Source: Duganella sp. (GTDB lineage Bacteria > Pseudomonadota > Gammaproteobacteria > Burkholderiales > Burkholderiaceae_D). From it: a stretch of 64,000 nucleotides of DNA. Made by a program: the position numbers and the translations under genes. The notes beneath the pieces were generated by a model, which made no database searches, was not told where the DNA came from, and saw only the letters and a program-made list of their open reading frames with translations. Shown here piece after piece: positions 43,715-53,088 of this stretch. Each line of letters begins with the position of its first letter. The first letter of the stretch is position 1. Location: positions 1-64,000 of the forward strand of contig JAMFSU010000122.1 of assembly GCA_026225475.1 (NCBI GenBank). The letters run 5' to 3'.

Positions 43715-44983
43715 TCAGCGCTTGAGTGCACGCCAGCCGATATCGCGCCGCAGTTGCGCACCTTCGAAATGGATCAGGTCGGTTGCTGCGTAGGCTTGTT
43801 TTTGCGCCACCTTGACGCTGTCACCCAGGCCGACTACGCACAACACGCGGCCGCCCGAGGTGGTCAGTTTGTCGCCGTTGAGCACGGTGCCAGCATGGAA
43901 GGTGACGCAATCGACTGTCTCGGCAGGAATGTCGGTGATCAAGTCGCCTTTGCGCGGTGCATCGGGATAGCCGGCAGCGGCCATTACCACGCCCAGCGCA
44001 GTGCGGCGATCCCATTCCAGTTCGATGGTATCGAGTGTGCCGTTGACGGCATGTTCCATCACGGTCAGCAGGTCGGTTTTCAGACGCGCCATGATTGGTT
44101 GCGTTTCTGGATCACCCATGCGGCAGTTGAATTCCAAGGTCTTGGGATTGCCCTTGTCGTCGATCATCAAACCGGCATACAGGAAGCCGGAGAACGGAAT
44201 GCCATCCTTGGCCATGCCTTGCACGGTCGGCACGATGATTTCGCGCATCACGCGTGCATGCAGTTCCGGGGTGACGATCGGTGCCGGCGAGTAGGCACCC
44301 ATGCCGCCGGTATTCGGTCCCTGGTCGTTATCTTGCAGGCGTTTGTGATCCTGGCTGGTGGCCAGCGGCAAAATATTCTTGCCATCGACCATGACGATGA
44401 AGCTGGCTTCTTCGCCGGCCAGGAATTCTTCCACCACTACGCGAGCACCGGCATCGCCAAGCTTGTTGTCGGAGAGCATCATGTCAACCGCGCTGTGCGC
44501 TTCTTCCAGCGACATGGCGACGACTACACCCTTGCCGGCGGCCAGGCCATCGGCCTTGATCACGATCGGCGCGCCTTTGCTTGCGATGTAATCGTGCGCA
44601 GCCTGAACGTCGGAGAAGGTCTGGTATTGCGCGGTCGGAATAGCATGACGCTGCATGAACGATTTGGCGAAGTCCTTCGAGCTTTCCAGTTGTGCTGCTT
44701 CGCGGGTCGGGCCGAACACTTTCAGGCCACGGGCGCGGAACAGGTTGACAATGCCCGCTGCCAGCGGCACTTCAGGACCGACCACGGTCAGCGCGACGTG
44801 TTCTTTTTCGACGAAATCAGCCAGCGCGTGCAGATCGGTAATGGCGACATTTTCCAGTCGCCCATCGAGTGCCGTGCCGCCGTTGCCGGGGGCAACATAG
44901 ACCGTTTGAATACGGGGCGATTGAGCGATTTTCCAGGCCAGTGCGTGTTCACGACCGCCGGAGCCAACTACGAGAATTTTCAT
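43715..44983 (-). CDS. purD: Phosphoribosylamine-glycine ligase
   Basis: This 422-residue ATP-grasp enzyme has MKILVVGSGGREHALAWKIA, APGNGGTALDGRLENV, KADGLAAGKGVVVAMSLEEA (ATP-binding) and FNCRMGDPETQPIMARLKTD, the PurD signature. It makes glycinamide ribonucleotide, the second step of purine synthesis. It lies 31 bp downstream of yebC on the same strand and is followed by the terminator at 43622. Confidence 0.95.
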   Translation of the reverse strand: MKILVVGSGGREHALAWKIAQSPRIQTVYVAPGNGGTALDGRLENVAITDLHALADFVEKEHVALTVVGPEVPLAAGIVNLFRARGLKVFGPTREAAQLESSKDFAKSFMQRHAIPTAQYQTFSDVQAAHDYIASKGAPIVIKADGLAAGKGVVVAMSLEEAHSAVDMMLSDNKLGDAGARVVVEEFLAGEEASFIVMVDGKNILPLATSQDHKRLQDNDQGPNTGGMGAYSPAPIVTPELHARVMREIIVPTVQGMAKDGIPFSGFLYAGLMIDDKGNPKTLEFNCRMGDPETQPIMARLKTDLLTVMEHAVNGTLDTIELEWDRRTALGVVMAAAGYPDAPRKGDLITDIPAETVDCVTFHAGTVLNGDKLTTSGGRVLCVVGLGDSVKVAQKQAYAATDLIHFEGAQLRRDIGWRALKR

Positions 44984-45014
44984 GGGAGCGACTATAGGGT
45001 AAGGGTTGGCCGGT

Positions 45015-45740
45015 TTAATCTTCGATCACGGCATTGCTGTAAATCTCTTGCACGTCGTCGAGGTTTTCCAGGGCGTCGAGCAGCTTTTGCATCTTGGCGG
45101 CATCATCGCCGGTGAAGACGGTTTCAGTCGCTGGCTTCATGATGATTTCTGCCATTTCCGCCTTGAAGCCGACTTTCTCCATCGCCGCCTTGACGGCGGC
45201 AAAATCGTGCGGTGGCGTCAGCACTTCGATGCCACCTTCATCGTCGCTGATGACATCATCGGCACCAGCTTCGAGCGCCGCTTCCATGACGGCATCTTCA
45301 TTGGTGCCCGGTGCATAGAGCAATTGGCCACAATGTTTGAACATGAACGACACCGAACCTTCGGTGCCCATGTTGCCACCGTATTTGGAAAAGGCGTGAC
45401 GCACATCGGCAACCGTACGGATGCGGTTGTCGGTCATGCAATCGACGATGATGGCGGCGCCGTTGATGCCATAGCCTTCATAGCGGACTTCTTCGTAGTT
45501 GACGCCATCGAGGGTGCCAGTGCCGCGTTGAATCGCGCGCGTGACATTGTCCTTTGGCATATTGGCGTCGGCCGCCTTGTCGATGGCCAGACGCAGACGC
45601 GGATTGGCGTCCGCTTCGCCACCACCCATGCGGGCGGCAACGGTGATTTCTTTGATCAGACGAGTCCAGACCTTACCGCGTTTTTCGTCCTGACGGCCCT
45701 TGCGATGCTGAATATTGGCCCATTTGCTGTGTCCAGCCAT
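45015..45740 (-). CDS. YebC/PmpR-family protein (transcriptional or translational regulator)
   Basis: This 241-residue protein starts [20 protein letters not shown] and has [40 protein letters not shown] and [18 protein letters not shown], all YebC hallmarks. Members repress genes such as quorum-sensing loci or, as found more recently, relieve ribosome stalling. Start 45740 is at the conserved MAGHSKW; an upstream ATG adds 12 unconserved residues. It is co-directional with purD, as in many beta-proteobacteria. Confidence 0.94.
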   Translation of the reverse strand: MAGHSKWANIQHRKGRQDEKRGKVWTRLIKEITVAARMGGGEADANPRLRLAIDKAADANMPKDNVTRAIQRGTGTLDGVNYEEVRYEGYGINGAAIIVDCMTDNRIRTVADVRHAFSKYGGNMGTEGSVSFMFKHCGQLLYAPGTNEDAVMEAALEAGADDVISDDEGGIEVLTPPHDFAAVKAAMEKVGFKAEMAEIIMKPATETVFTGDDAAKMQKLLDALENLDDVQEIYSNAVIED

Positions 45741-45916
45741 GATGAATCTTTCTTGCACTGATGGAACATGTTTCAACCAACGGCGCGCATTTCCAAGGAA
45801 ATTCGCGGATCAGGCCGGCTTGGCGAAAGCTGTTCTAGTTATAATCGACCCGGAATTTTATCATATCGCACCATCAGCTAGCCGACTCCCGGCGCGCTCT
45901 TTTACGGGTTTTTATC

Positions 45917-47422
45917 ATGCTCAAGCCGCTCAATATCGCCAAAAACCCGACCCGCGAATTGGCGCTGCTGCCGAATCTGGTCAATCGTCATGGCTGTATT
46001 ACGGGCGCTACCGGTACTGGCAAGACGGTGACTTTGCAAGTAATGGCGCAAGCCTTGTCGGACATTGGCGTACCGGTATTCATGGCCGATGTCAAAGGTG
46101 ATCTGTCTGGTTTGTCCAAGGCCGGTACGCTGTCCGACAAGGGCCAGCAGCGTTTGGCGGCGATCGCACAGGACACGCCGGTCTGGCAAGGGCTGCCGGT
46201 GACTTTCTGGGATGTGTTCGGCGAAAAAGGTCATCCGGTGCGCGCCACCGTATCCGACATGGGGCCGCTGATGTTGGCGCGCATGCTCAATCTGAACGAT
46301 ACCCAGGAAGGCGTGCTACAACTGGTCTTCAAGATCGCCGACGACAACGGTTTGCTGCTGCTCGACAGCAAGGACTTGCGCGCCATGCTGCAACATGTCG
46401 GCGACAATGCCGCCAGTTTCAAGACGGAATACGGCAATATTTCCGCCGCCAGCATTGGCGCCATCCAGCGCGGTCTGATTGTGATTGAAGAACAGGGCGG
46501 CGAGCAGTTCTTTGGCGAACCCATGCTCAATATCGATGACTGGATGCAGACCGACGGCAACGGCAAGGGCGTGGTCAATATCCTGGCGGCCGACAAGTTG
46601 CTCAATGCACCGCGCTTGTATTCGACCTTCCTGTTGTGGATGCTGTCGGAGCTGTTCGAACATTTGCCGGAAGTCGGTGATCTCGACAAGCCCAAGCTGG
46701 TGTTTTTCTTCGACGAGGCCCATCTGCTGTTCGACGAAGCGCCGAAACCGCTGCTGCAAAAGATCGAGCAAGTGGTGCGCCTGATTCGCTCCAAAGGCGT
46801 TGGCGTGTACTTTGTGACGCAAAATCCACTGGATATTCCCGATGCCGTATTGGGGCAATTGGGCAATCGCGTACAGCATGCCTTGCGCGCCTATACCCCG
46901 CGCGACCAGAAGGCGGTGCAGGCAGCGGCCGAAACCTTCCGCACCAATCCACAACTCAATACCGCCACGGCGATCACTGAACTTGGCGTCGGTGAGGCGC
47001 TGGTGTCTTTCCTCGATGACCAAGGCCGCCCCGAGATGGTCGAACGCGCATTTGTGCTGATGCCGGCATCGCAGATCGGACCGATCACCGATGACGAGCG
47101 CAAGGCGGCGATTGCAGCTTCGATTGTCGCTGGTGTCTACGAACAGGTGATTGACCGCGACTCGGCCTATGAAAAACTGAAGGGACGTACCGCCACCCAG
47201 CAACCACCAGCGTCAACATCGACGCCTACGGGAACACCGACTTCCAGTGGCGGCCTGGGTGATTTGCTCAAGGATGCCGCCGGTGGTTTCTTTGGCAACG
47301 GTGACAGTCGTCGCGAATCGCCAATGCAGGCGATGATCAAGTCTGCTGCGCGCAGCATCGGTTCGCAGGTCGGTCGCGAAATCATTCGCGGCGTGTTGGG
47401 TTCCTTGCTCAAAAAGCGCTAA
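45917..47422 (+). CDS. HerA/YjgR-type ATPase (DUF853 family)
   Basis: This 501-residue ATPase has Walker A GATGTGKT at 30-37, a Walker B in [17 protein letters not shown] (about 257-272), and the DUF853 segments [30 protein letters not shown] and [21 protein letters not shown] Ser/Thr/Pro/Gly linker (about 430-450) precedes a C-terminal [20 protein letters not shown] helix typical of YjgR proteins. The family belongs to the FtsK/HerA superfamily of hexameric ATPases; its role is unknown. It is divergent from yebC. Confidence 0.88.
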   Translation: MLKPLNIAKNPTRELALLPNLVNRHGCITGATGTGKTVTLQVMAQALSDIGVPVFMADVKGDLSGLSKAGTLSDKGQQRLAAIAQDTPVWQGLPVTFWDVFGEKGHPVRATVSDMGPLMLARMLNLNDTQEGVLQLVFKIADDNGLLLLDSKDLRAMLQHVGDNAASFKTEYGNISAASIGAIQRGLIVIEEQGGEQFFGEPMLNIDDWMQTDGNGKGVVNILAADKLLNAPRLYSTFLLWMLSELFEHLPEVGDLDKPKLVFFFDEAHLLFDEAPKPLLQKIEQVVRLIRSKGVGVYFVTQNPLDIPDAVLGQLGNRVQHALRAYTPRDQKAVQAAAETFRTNPQLNTATAITELGVGEALVSFLDDQGRPEMVERAFVLMPASQIGPITDDERKAAIAASIVAGVYEQVIDRDSAYEKLKGRTATQQPPASTSTPTGTPTSSGGLGDLLKDAAGGFFGNGDSRRESPMQAMIKSAARSIGSQVGREIIRGVLGSLLKKR

Positions 47423-47561
47423 TTGGTGCTGCGGCTTGGCCGCAAGTTGCTATGCAAGCTGCGTCGTCGCGTCTAGCCTCAGCGCCTATCTCGGCGCAAG
47501 GTCGCGCTACAATCACGCGCTGTGTTGTTTTCTCTCCTCGTGTTGATCTTCCTTAAGAATC

Positions 47562-50036
47562 ATGACTGAAGTCCTGGGCCATTTTCGGCCACGCTTGACC
47601 TTGCAGACGCTTACCCGCGGTGACGGTGTGCTCGGCTTGCGGCCGGGCGGCCTGTTCGGTCCGCGCGGCGGCAATGTCACGGTGGCGCAGATCGATTGGA
47701 CTTATCAGGCCAGCGACGGTCTGCAATGGGAAACTGCCGCACCGTTGACGGCGATGGACGCACCGCCGGCGGCGACCCAGTCGTTGCAAAATGGGCAGGG
47801 GCGCGCCGTGCAGATGCGGCGCAATGTCCATGCCGAAGCGCAGGCGCTGGAAGCGATCCAGGCGGCTGGCTTGTTGGCGTTGCCACCGCAGTCGCTGCAA
47901 TGGCGGGCCGACGAACTGGCCACGGTGCAGGACCCTTTGTGGTCCTTGTTGCTGGAAGAGCGGTTCGGCGATTTCTGGGCCGACCAGGTGCCGCAATTGC
48001 AGGAGCAGGGCTGGCGCATTGTCGTGCGGCCCGGCTTTGCACATGAAAGCGTTGCCGTGGAAGCCTGGCGTTTAATAGTCAGTCCAGCTTCGGGTGAAGT
48101 CGAAGGCAAGGAACTGGCTGCGCGCCAGCCACCACCGCCACGCAAGGACATTGGCGCTTTCGCCGGTCCCGGCCACGCTGACTGGTGGTTGTTGACCATG
48201 GGCGTCGAAATCGATGGTGAGCTGGTCGATCTGGCGCCGATGCTGGCCGATCTGCTGCGGCGCGACGCGCGCTGGATCGATCTGCAGCAAATCGCTGCGA
48301 TTGACGATCTGGCATTGATTTCCTTGCGGGCACCGGGCGGCAAACGCGTGGATGCGCCAGCTGCGCCGCTGAAGGTGATCGTGGCGGCGATGCTCGACTT
48401 GCTGGTCGATCCACGTCGCAAAGATCATGTATTGCGCATCTCTGCTTGGGACGCCTGCCGCATCGACGATCTGTGTGTGCAACTGACGGCGGGCAATGCG
48501 GCACGCGTGAGTGCCTGGCAGTTGCAGGGCGATCCTGGTCTGCGCGAACTGGCGCAACGTTTGCGCGCGGCCGGCACGCCGCCGCCAGTGGTGGCGCCAA
48601 GCGGTCTGGGCGTGCACCTGCGCCCTTATCAATTGCATGGCGTGGCCTGGCTGCAATATCTGCGGGCTCAGGGCCTGTGTGGCATCCTGGCCGACGACAT
48701 GGGCCTGGGTAAGACGGCGCAGGTATTGGCGCATATTCTCATCGAAAAACAGGCAGGTCGACTCGATTGCCCGGCGCTGGTGGTCTTGCCGACGTCACTG
48801 ATATTCAACTGGCAAGCCGAAGCGCAACGCATGGCACCCGACTTGCGGGTGCTTGCCTTGCAGGGCAGCGAGCGCGCAGACGACTTTGTCCGCATGGCGC
48901 AGTTCGATGTCGTTCTCACCACGTATCCGCTGGTGTGGCGTGATCTTGATGCGCTCTTGCCCCAGCAGTTTCATTTGCTGATCCTGGACGAAGCACAGAC
49001 CGTCAAGAACGCTGCGGCGCGCGCGGCGCGTGCCGTACGTCGCCTGCATGCACGGCATCGCTTGTGCATGACCGGCACGCCGATCGAAAACCACCTCGGT
49101 GAGTTGTGGAGCCAGTTTCATTTTCTGATGCCGGGTTTTTTGGGCGAAGCCGGCAGTTTCGCGCGGCTGTGGCGCAAACCGATTGAAGAAAATGGTGACG
49201 TGTTGCGCGCACAGGCGCTGGCCAAGCGCGTGCGGCCTTTTATTCTGCGGCGGCGCAAGGATGAAGTTGCCACCGAGCTGCCGGCATGCACTGTGGCCGT
49301 CAAGTTGCTGCGCTTGCAGGGGGCGCAGCGCGATCTCTATGAGAGTGTGCGCGTGGCAGCCGACAAGCAGGTGCGGCGCGTGTTGCAGCGGCGCGGCTTC
49401 AGCGGTTCGCAAATCACTATCATGGATGCCTTGCTCAAGCTCCGGCAGGTTTGCTGCGATCCGCGCTTGCTCAAGAGCGGTAGCACGATTGCCCCCAAGT
49501 CGCCAACGCTGGAGCGCGCCAAGCTGGAACTGCTGCGCGACATGCTGCCGGCCCTGGTGGCCGAGGGGCGGCGCATCCTGATTTTTTCGCAATTCACGGA
49601 AATGCTGACGCTGATCGCGCAAGAGCTGGATGTCTTGCAACTGCCATGGCTGGCGCTGACCGGGCAGACGCCACCGGCACAACGCGGCGACGTGGTGGCG
49701 CGCTTTCAGGCCAGGAGTGTGCCGTTGATGCTGATCAGCCTCAAGGCAGGCGGTATCGGTCTCAACCTGACCGCCGCCGACACCGTGATTTTGTTCGATC
49801 CCTGGTGGAATCCTGCGGTCGAAGAGCAGGCCATTGCGCGCGCGCACCGCATTGGTCAGCAGCAGGCAGTGCTGGTCTACAAGCTGGTCATTGAGGGCAG
49901 TATCGAAGAGCGCATTCTGGCGTTGCAGCAACGCAAAGCGGCACTGACCGAGGGCGTGCTGGGCAGTGACGAGGCGATTGCGCCCAAATTCGACGCCGCT
50001 GAGCTCGATGCACTGATTGCGCCGTTACGCGGCTAG
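47562..50036 (+). CDS. SNF2-family DNA/RNA-dependent ATPase (helicase-like)
   Basis: This 824-residue protein has SNF2 motifs: I GILADDMGLGKTAQVLAHIL, II ILDEAQ (DEAQ instead of the usual DEAH), III MTGTPIENHLGELWSQFHFL, then V-VI ISLKAGGIGLNLTAADTVIL and QAIARAHRIGQQQAVLVYKL. The N-terminal 330 residues are a poorly conserved region preceding the ATPase core. Bacterial SNF2 ATPases relate to RapA or to DNA-repair/defence proteins; the closest type here is the generic DEAD/DEAH-box helicase with N-terminal SWIM-free extension. Function uncertain. Confidence 0.88.
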   Translation: MTEVLGHFRPRLTLQTLTRGDGVLGLRPGGLFGPRGGNVTVAQIDWTYQASDGLQWETAAPLTAMDAPPAATQSLQNGQGRAVQMRRNVHAEAQALEAIQAAGLLALPPQSLQWRADELATVQDPLWSLLLEERFGDFWADQVPQLQEQGWRIVVRPGFAHESVAVEAWRLIVSPASGEVEGKELAARQPPPPRKDIGAFAGPGHADWWLLTMGVEIDGELVDLAPMLADLLRRDARWIDLQQIAAIDDLALISLRAPGGKRVDAPAAPLKVIVAAMLDLLVDPRRKDHVLRISAWDACRIDDLCVQLTAGNAARVSAWQLQGDPGLRELAQRLRAAGTPPPVVAPSGLGVHLRPYQLHGVAWLQYLRAQGLCGILADDMGLGKTAQVLAHILIEKQAGRLDCPALVVLPTSLIFNWQAEAQRMAPDLRVLALQGSERADDFVRMAQFDVVLTTYPLVWRDLDALLPQQFHLLILDEAQTVKNAAARAARAVRRLHARHRLCMTGTPIENHLGELWSQFHFLMPGFLGEAGSFARLWRKPIEENGDVLRAQALAKRVRPFILRRRKDEVATELPACTVAVKLLRLQGAQRDLYESVRVAADKQVRRVLQRRGFSGSQITIMDALLKLRQVCCDPRLLKSGSTIAPKSPTLERAKLELLRDMLPALVAEGRRILIFSQFTEMLTLIAQELDVLQLPWLALTGQTPPAQRGDVVARFQARSVPLMLISLKAGGIGLNLTAADTVILFDPWWNPAVEEQAIARAHRIGQQQAVLVYKLVIEGSIEERILALQQRKAALTEGVLGSDEAIAPKFDAAELDALIAPLRG

Positions 50037-50094
50037 GGCCAGTTAACCTGGCTGTTGCCAGGCAGGTGCGGCGCAGACCGTTTACAATCACCCG

Positions 50095-51012
50095 ATGTCT
50101 ACTGCTACCTTCGCGCCTGCGCCCGCCAAACGTCAAGCCTTCCTGGCAGGTCTCCTGCTAGCCATCATTGGTGCCATCTTTTTTTCAGCCAAGGCAATCG
50201 TCGCCAAACTAATGTATCGCTATCACGTTGATGCCGTGATGGTGATTTCGCTGCGCATGATGCTGTCGCTGCCGATGTTCGCCGTGCTCGCCATCTGGCA
50301 GGCGCGCAAGGCACCGCCGCTGGCTTGGCGCGATTGCGGCAAGATCGTGTTTCTTGGCCTGATCGGCTATTACCTGTCGAGCTTTCTCGATTTCCTCGGG
50401 TTGCAATATATTTCGGCCGGACTGGAACGCCTGATCCTGTTTTTGACGCCATCGTTCGTGCTGCTGATTTCATTCACATTTTACAAACGCAAGGTCTCTC
50501 TGCTGGAGTGGGGCGCGCTGCTGGTTTCGTATGCCGGTACCGCGTTGGTGCTGATGCATGACCTTAATGTCGGTGGTGCCAATGTGGTGCTGGGCAGCAG
50601 TCTGGTGCTGGGCGCGGCGATTTCGTATGCCTTGTATCTGATTTTTTCTGGCGAACTGGTCCGGCGCGTTGGCGCCATGCGTTTGGTAGCGTATGCCATG
50701 TGTGTCTCATCGGTGGCCTGCATCGCCCAATTCTTTGTCTTGCGTAGCACGGCTGACCTGGTGCAGCCGCTGGCGGTGTATCAACTGTCCTTGATCAATG
50801 CCGTGTTTTGCACCGTTGTGCCGGTATGTCTGACGATGATCGCGGTTTCCCGCATTGGTGCGCCCAGTGTCGCGCAAGCGGGTTTGGTGGGGCCTGTGGC
50901 AACACTGTTTCTAGGGGCAATGTTGCTGGATGAGCCAATCACGGCAATTCAGTTAGCGGGCACTGCGTTGGTGCTGTCGGGAATTTATTTGTTATCGCGT
51001 AAAAAAACCTAA
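50095..51012 (+). CDS. EamA/DMT-superfamily transporter
   Basis: This 305-residue integral membrane protein has ten predicted helices in two EamA repeats (first from AGLLLAIIGAIFFSAKAIVAK, second from VVLGSSLVLGAAISYALYLIFSG). DMT exporters move amino acids, nucleotides or drugs; the substrate is not inferable. It begins 58 bp after the SNF2 gene. Confidence 0.85.
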   Translation: MSTATFAPAPAKRQAFLAGLLLAIIGAIFFSAKAIVAKLMYRYHVDAVMVISLRMMLSLPMFAVLAIWQARKAPPLAWRDCGKIVFLGLIGYYLSSFLDFLGLQYISAGLERLILFLTPSFVLLISFTFYKRKVSLLEWGALLVSYAGTALVLMHDLNVGGANVVLGSSLVLGAAISYALYLIFSGELVRRVGAMRLVAYAMCVSSVACIAQFFVLRSTADLVQPLAVYQLSLINAVFCTVVPVCLTMIAVSRIGAPSVAQAGLVGPVATLFLGAMLLDEPITAIQLAGTALVLSGIYLLSRKKT

Positions 51013-51048
51013 AGCTGTTATCGAACTTAGTCACGCAAGGAGACTGCA

Positions 51049-52023
51049 ATGAGCAAGGCAATCAAGATTTTCAAGACCGGTGGGCCAGAAGTCATGGAAT
51101 ACGTCGATGTCGAAGTCGGCGAGCCGGGACCGGGCGAAGTGCGGGTGCGTCATGCCGCCTGTGGTTTGAATTTTATTGACGTGTATTTCCGTACCGGGCT
51201 TTATCCGCAGCCCTTGCCAGGCGGCCTGGGCCAGGAAGGCGCGGGCACCATCGAAGCCGTCGGCGCTGGCGTGACTACATTTCAGGTCGGTGATCGCGTG
51301 GCCTATGCTGGACGCGGTAATGGCGCCTATGCGGAAGAACGTGTGATTTCAACTGATATTCTGGTCAAACTGCCAGACTCCATCAGTTTCGATACAGCGG
51401 CGGCGATGATGTTGCAAGGTATGACGGTGCAATATCTATTGCGCCAGACCTATCCGCTCAAGGGTGGCGAAACCATCCTGTTTCACGCCGCCGCTGGCGG
51501 CATCGGCCTAATTGCCTGCCAGTGGGCCAAGGCGTTGGGCGTGACCATGATTGGTACCGTCAGTACCGACGAAAAGGCGGCATTGGCCAAGGCGCAAGGC
51601 TGCGCCCACGTAATCAATTACAAGACAGAGAATTTCGTCGAGCGCGTCAAGGAAATCACCGGCGGCAAAGGCGTGCCGGTGGTCTATGACTCGATCGGCA
51701 AGGATACTTTCACGGGTTCGCTGGATTGCCTGATGCCACGCGGCATGCTGGTCAGCTTCGGCAGCGCTTCCGGACCGGTGACGCCGTTTGGCATGAATGA
51801 ACTGGCTTCGCGCGGCTCGCTGTATGTAACGCGGCCGTCGCTGGGCAGCTATATTGCGACGCGGGCGGCGCTGGAGGCGACCGCTGGCGACCTGTTCGCG
51901 ATGGTGGAAAGCAAGCAGGTCACCATCGAGATCAACCAGCGCTATGCACTCAAGGATGTCGGTCAGGCGCACAGTGATCTGGAAGCGCGCAAGACCACAG
52001 GATCAACGATTCTGATTCCTTGA
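51049..52023 (+). CDS. NADPH:quinone reductase, Qor type (zinc-free MDR superfamily)
   Basis: This 324-residue protein has the quinone oxidoreductase pattern: N-terminal PGPGEVRVRHAACGLNFIDVYFRTGLYP, LGQEGAGTIEAVG, coenzyme loop LFHAAAGGIGLIACQWAKALG and VVYDSIGKDTF. No catalytic zinc ligands are present. It reduces quinones or carbonyls with NADPH. AAGGAG precedes ATG. A small membrane protein gene begins 18 bp later. Confidence 0.9.
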   Translation: MSKAIKIFKTGGPEVMEYVDVEVGEPGPGEVRVRHAACGLNFIDVYFRTGLYPQPLPGGLGQEGAGTIEAVGAGVTTFQVGDRVAYAGRGNGAYAEERVISTDILVKLPDSISFDTAAAMMLQGMTVQYLLRQTYPLKGGETILFHAAAGGIGLIACQWAKALGVTMIGTVSTDEKAALAKAQGCAHVINYKTENFVERVKEITGGKGVPVVYDSIGKDTFTGSLDCLMPRGMLVSFGSASGPVTPFGMNELASRGSLYVTRPSLGSYIATRAALEATAGDLFAMVESKQVTIEINQRYALKDVGQAHSDLEARKTTGSTILIP

Positions 52024-52040
52024 ACCGGCCGGAGGCTATC

Positions 52041-52202
52041 GTGAGCAATGTCGATCCCATGCAAAATCCGATGAAGCATCCCGAGGAGCAGCCAGCCGGA
52101 GGCGATGGTTCGCCCAAGTTCGGCCGCCTGCTGGTGGTGCTGATTCTCGCCGTGCTGTTGATTGTGGCGATTACCTTCGGCAGCGAGGCGTATTTTTCCT
52201 GA
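52041..52202 (+). CDS. Small single-span membrane protein
   Basis: A 53-residue protein starting at GTG 52041 with GGAGG 6 bases upstream. A hydrophilic Pro/Glu/Gly-rich N-terminus is followed by FGRLLVVLILAVLLIVAITF, a single transmembrane helix, and a short acidic tail. An in-frame TTG at 52020 overlaps the quinone reductase stop but lacks a ribosome site. Function unknown; likely co-transcribed with the upstream gene. Confidence 0.7.
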   Translation: MSNVDPMQNPMKHPEEQPAGGDGSPKFGRLLVVLILAVLLIVAITFGSEAYFS

Positions 52203-52205
52203 TGG

Positions 52206-52853
52206 TCACTGCGCCGTTGTGGTCGTCGCAGTGGTCGCTTGTCCCGGTTTGTCGAGTTTCAGCTTGACATAGCGGGATACCCCGCTGGGGCCGGGGAACT
52301 CTGAAAATGCGCTGCGCACCATGTACGGCATGGCCATCGGCAAGGTGGCTTGGCTGCCTTCGCTTTCGACGGTAACTTCATACAGTTTTTGGCCATTGCT
52401 GGTGCGTTCGATGGACAGTGCCAGCAGTCGCTGAAAGACCGGAAACGCGGTTTGCTGCAATGGCTGGCCCCAGAATGGGTCATACGGTCCCCACGGCCGT
52501 ACCGCACCCCAGCGGCCATAGCCGGAACCATACCAAAACGGATCATAGACCGGTTGTGTCACCACCACCGTGGCGGTTTGCACGCCATAGTTGAATGCCA
52601 CCTTGAGCGTTGCAGGCTTGCCGTCGCGCGTGTCGGTAAAGCCCAGTCGCAGCAGTTCGGTGCGAATCAATTGTTCGTAGTTGCGATATTCAAGGCTGTC
52701 GCTCTGGGTTTTGGTCGGCGCGAAGACAAACGATTTATCGGGTAACTCGGCCGGCCAGGCATGGAAGGCGGTGACGTTGCTGTTGATGGTAGTGGCACAT
52801 CCTGTGAGCAACAGGACGGCTGCTGCAGCAATGATGGCAAACAGACGGTGCAT
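52206..52853 (-). CDS. DUF4136-family lipoprotein
   Basis: This 215-residue protein starts MHRLFAIIAAAAVLLLTGCA, a lipoprotein signal with Cys after LTG. The mature part (INSNVTAFHAWPAELPDKSF, YRNYEQLIRTELLRLGF, VAFNYGV, then PFWYGSGYGRWG) matches the DUF4136 family of outer-membrane-associated lipoproteins of unknown function. Start 52853 is supported by GGAG; the 14-residue longer form is not needed. It converges with the small membrane protein gene, ending 3 bp away. Confidence 0.85.
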   Translation of the reverse strand: MHRLFAIIAAAAVLLLTGCATTINSNVTAFHAWPAELPDKSFVFAPTKTQSDSLEYRNYEQLIRTELLRLGFTDTRDGKPATLKVAFNYGVQTATVVVTQPVYDPFWYGSGYGRWGAVRPWGPYDPFWGQPLQQTAFPVFQRLLALSIERTSNGQKLYEVTVESEGSQATLPMAMPYMVRSAFSEFPGPSGVSRYVKLKLDKPGQATTATTTTAQ

Positions 52854-53088
52854 GAAAATCTCCGGTGGTAAGGATAGCCGACTAAGAGAAAGCATTCAAA
52901 ATGCCTAGGGCCATCAACGGCAACCTCCCCATACGCATTCTGAAACAGTCTCTCATTGGCAAAAAAACGGGATGGCGTCGGTGATCGGCCACTATTCTCG
53001 CCGTTTTCTGCCTATCCGTACCGTTGATTGGTAAAATCTTGGTTTTGTTCCTATTGCTTTCATCGCTCTTATTGACGAGGTTTCCTCC

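Noticed and set aside
43754..45115. 453-residue plus-strand ORF
   Set aside because: Entirely antisense to purD and the end of yebC; no ribosome site or domain.
48795..49931. 378-residue minus-strand ORF
   Set aside because: Antisense to the SNF2 ATPase gene with no recognisable motif.
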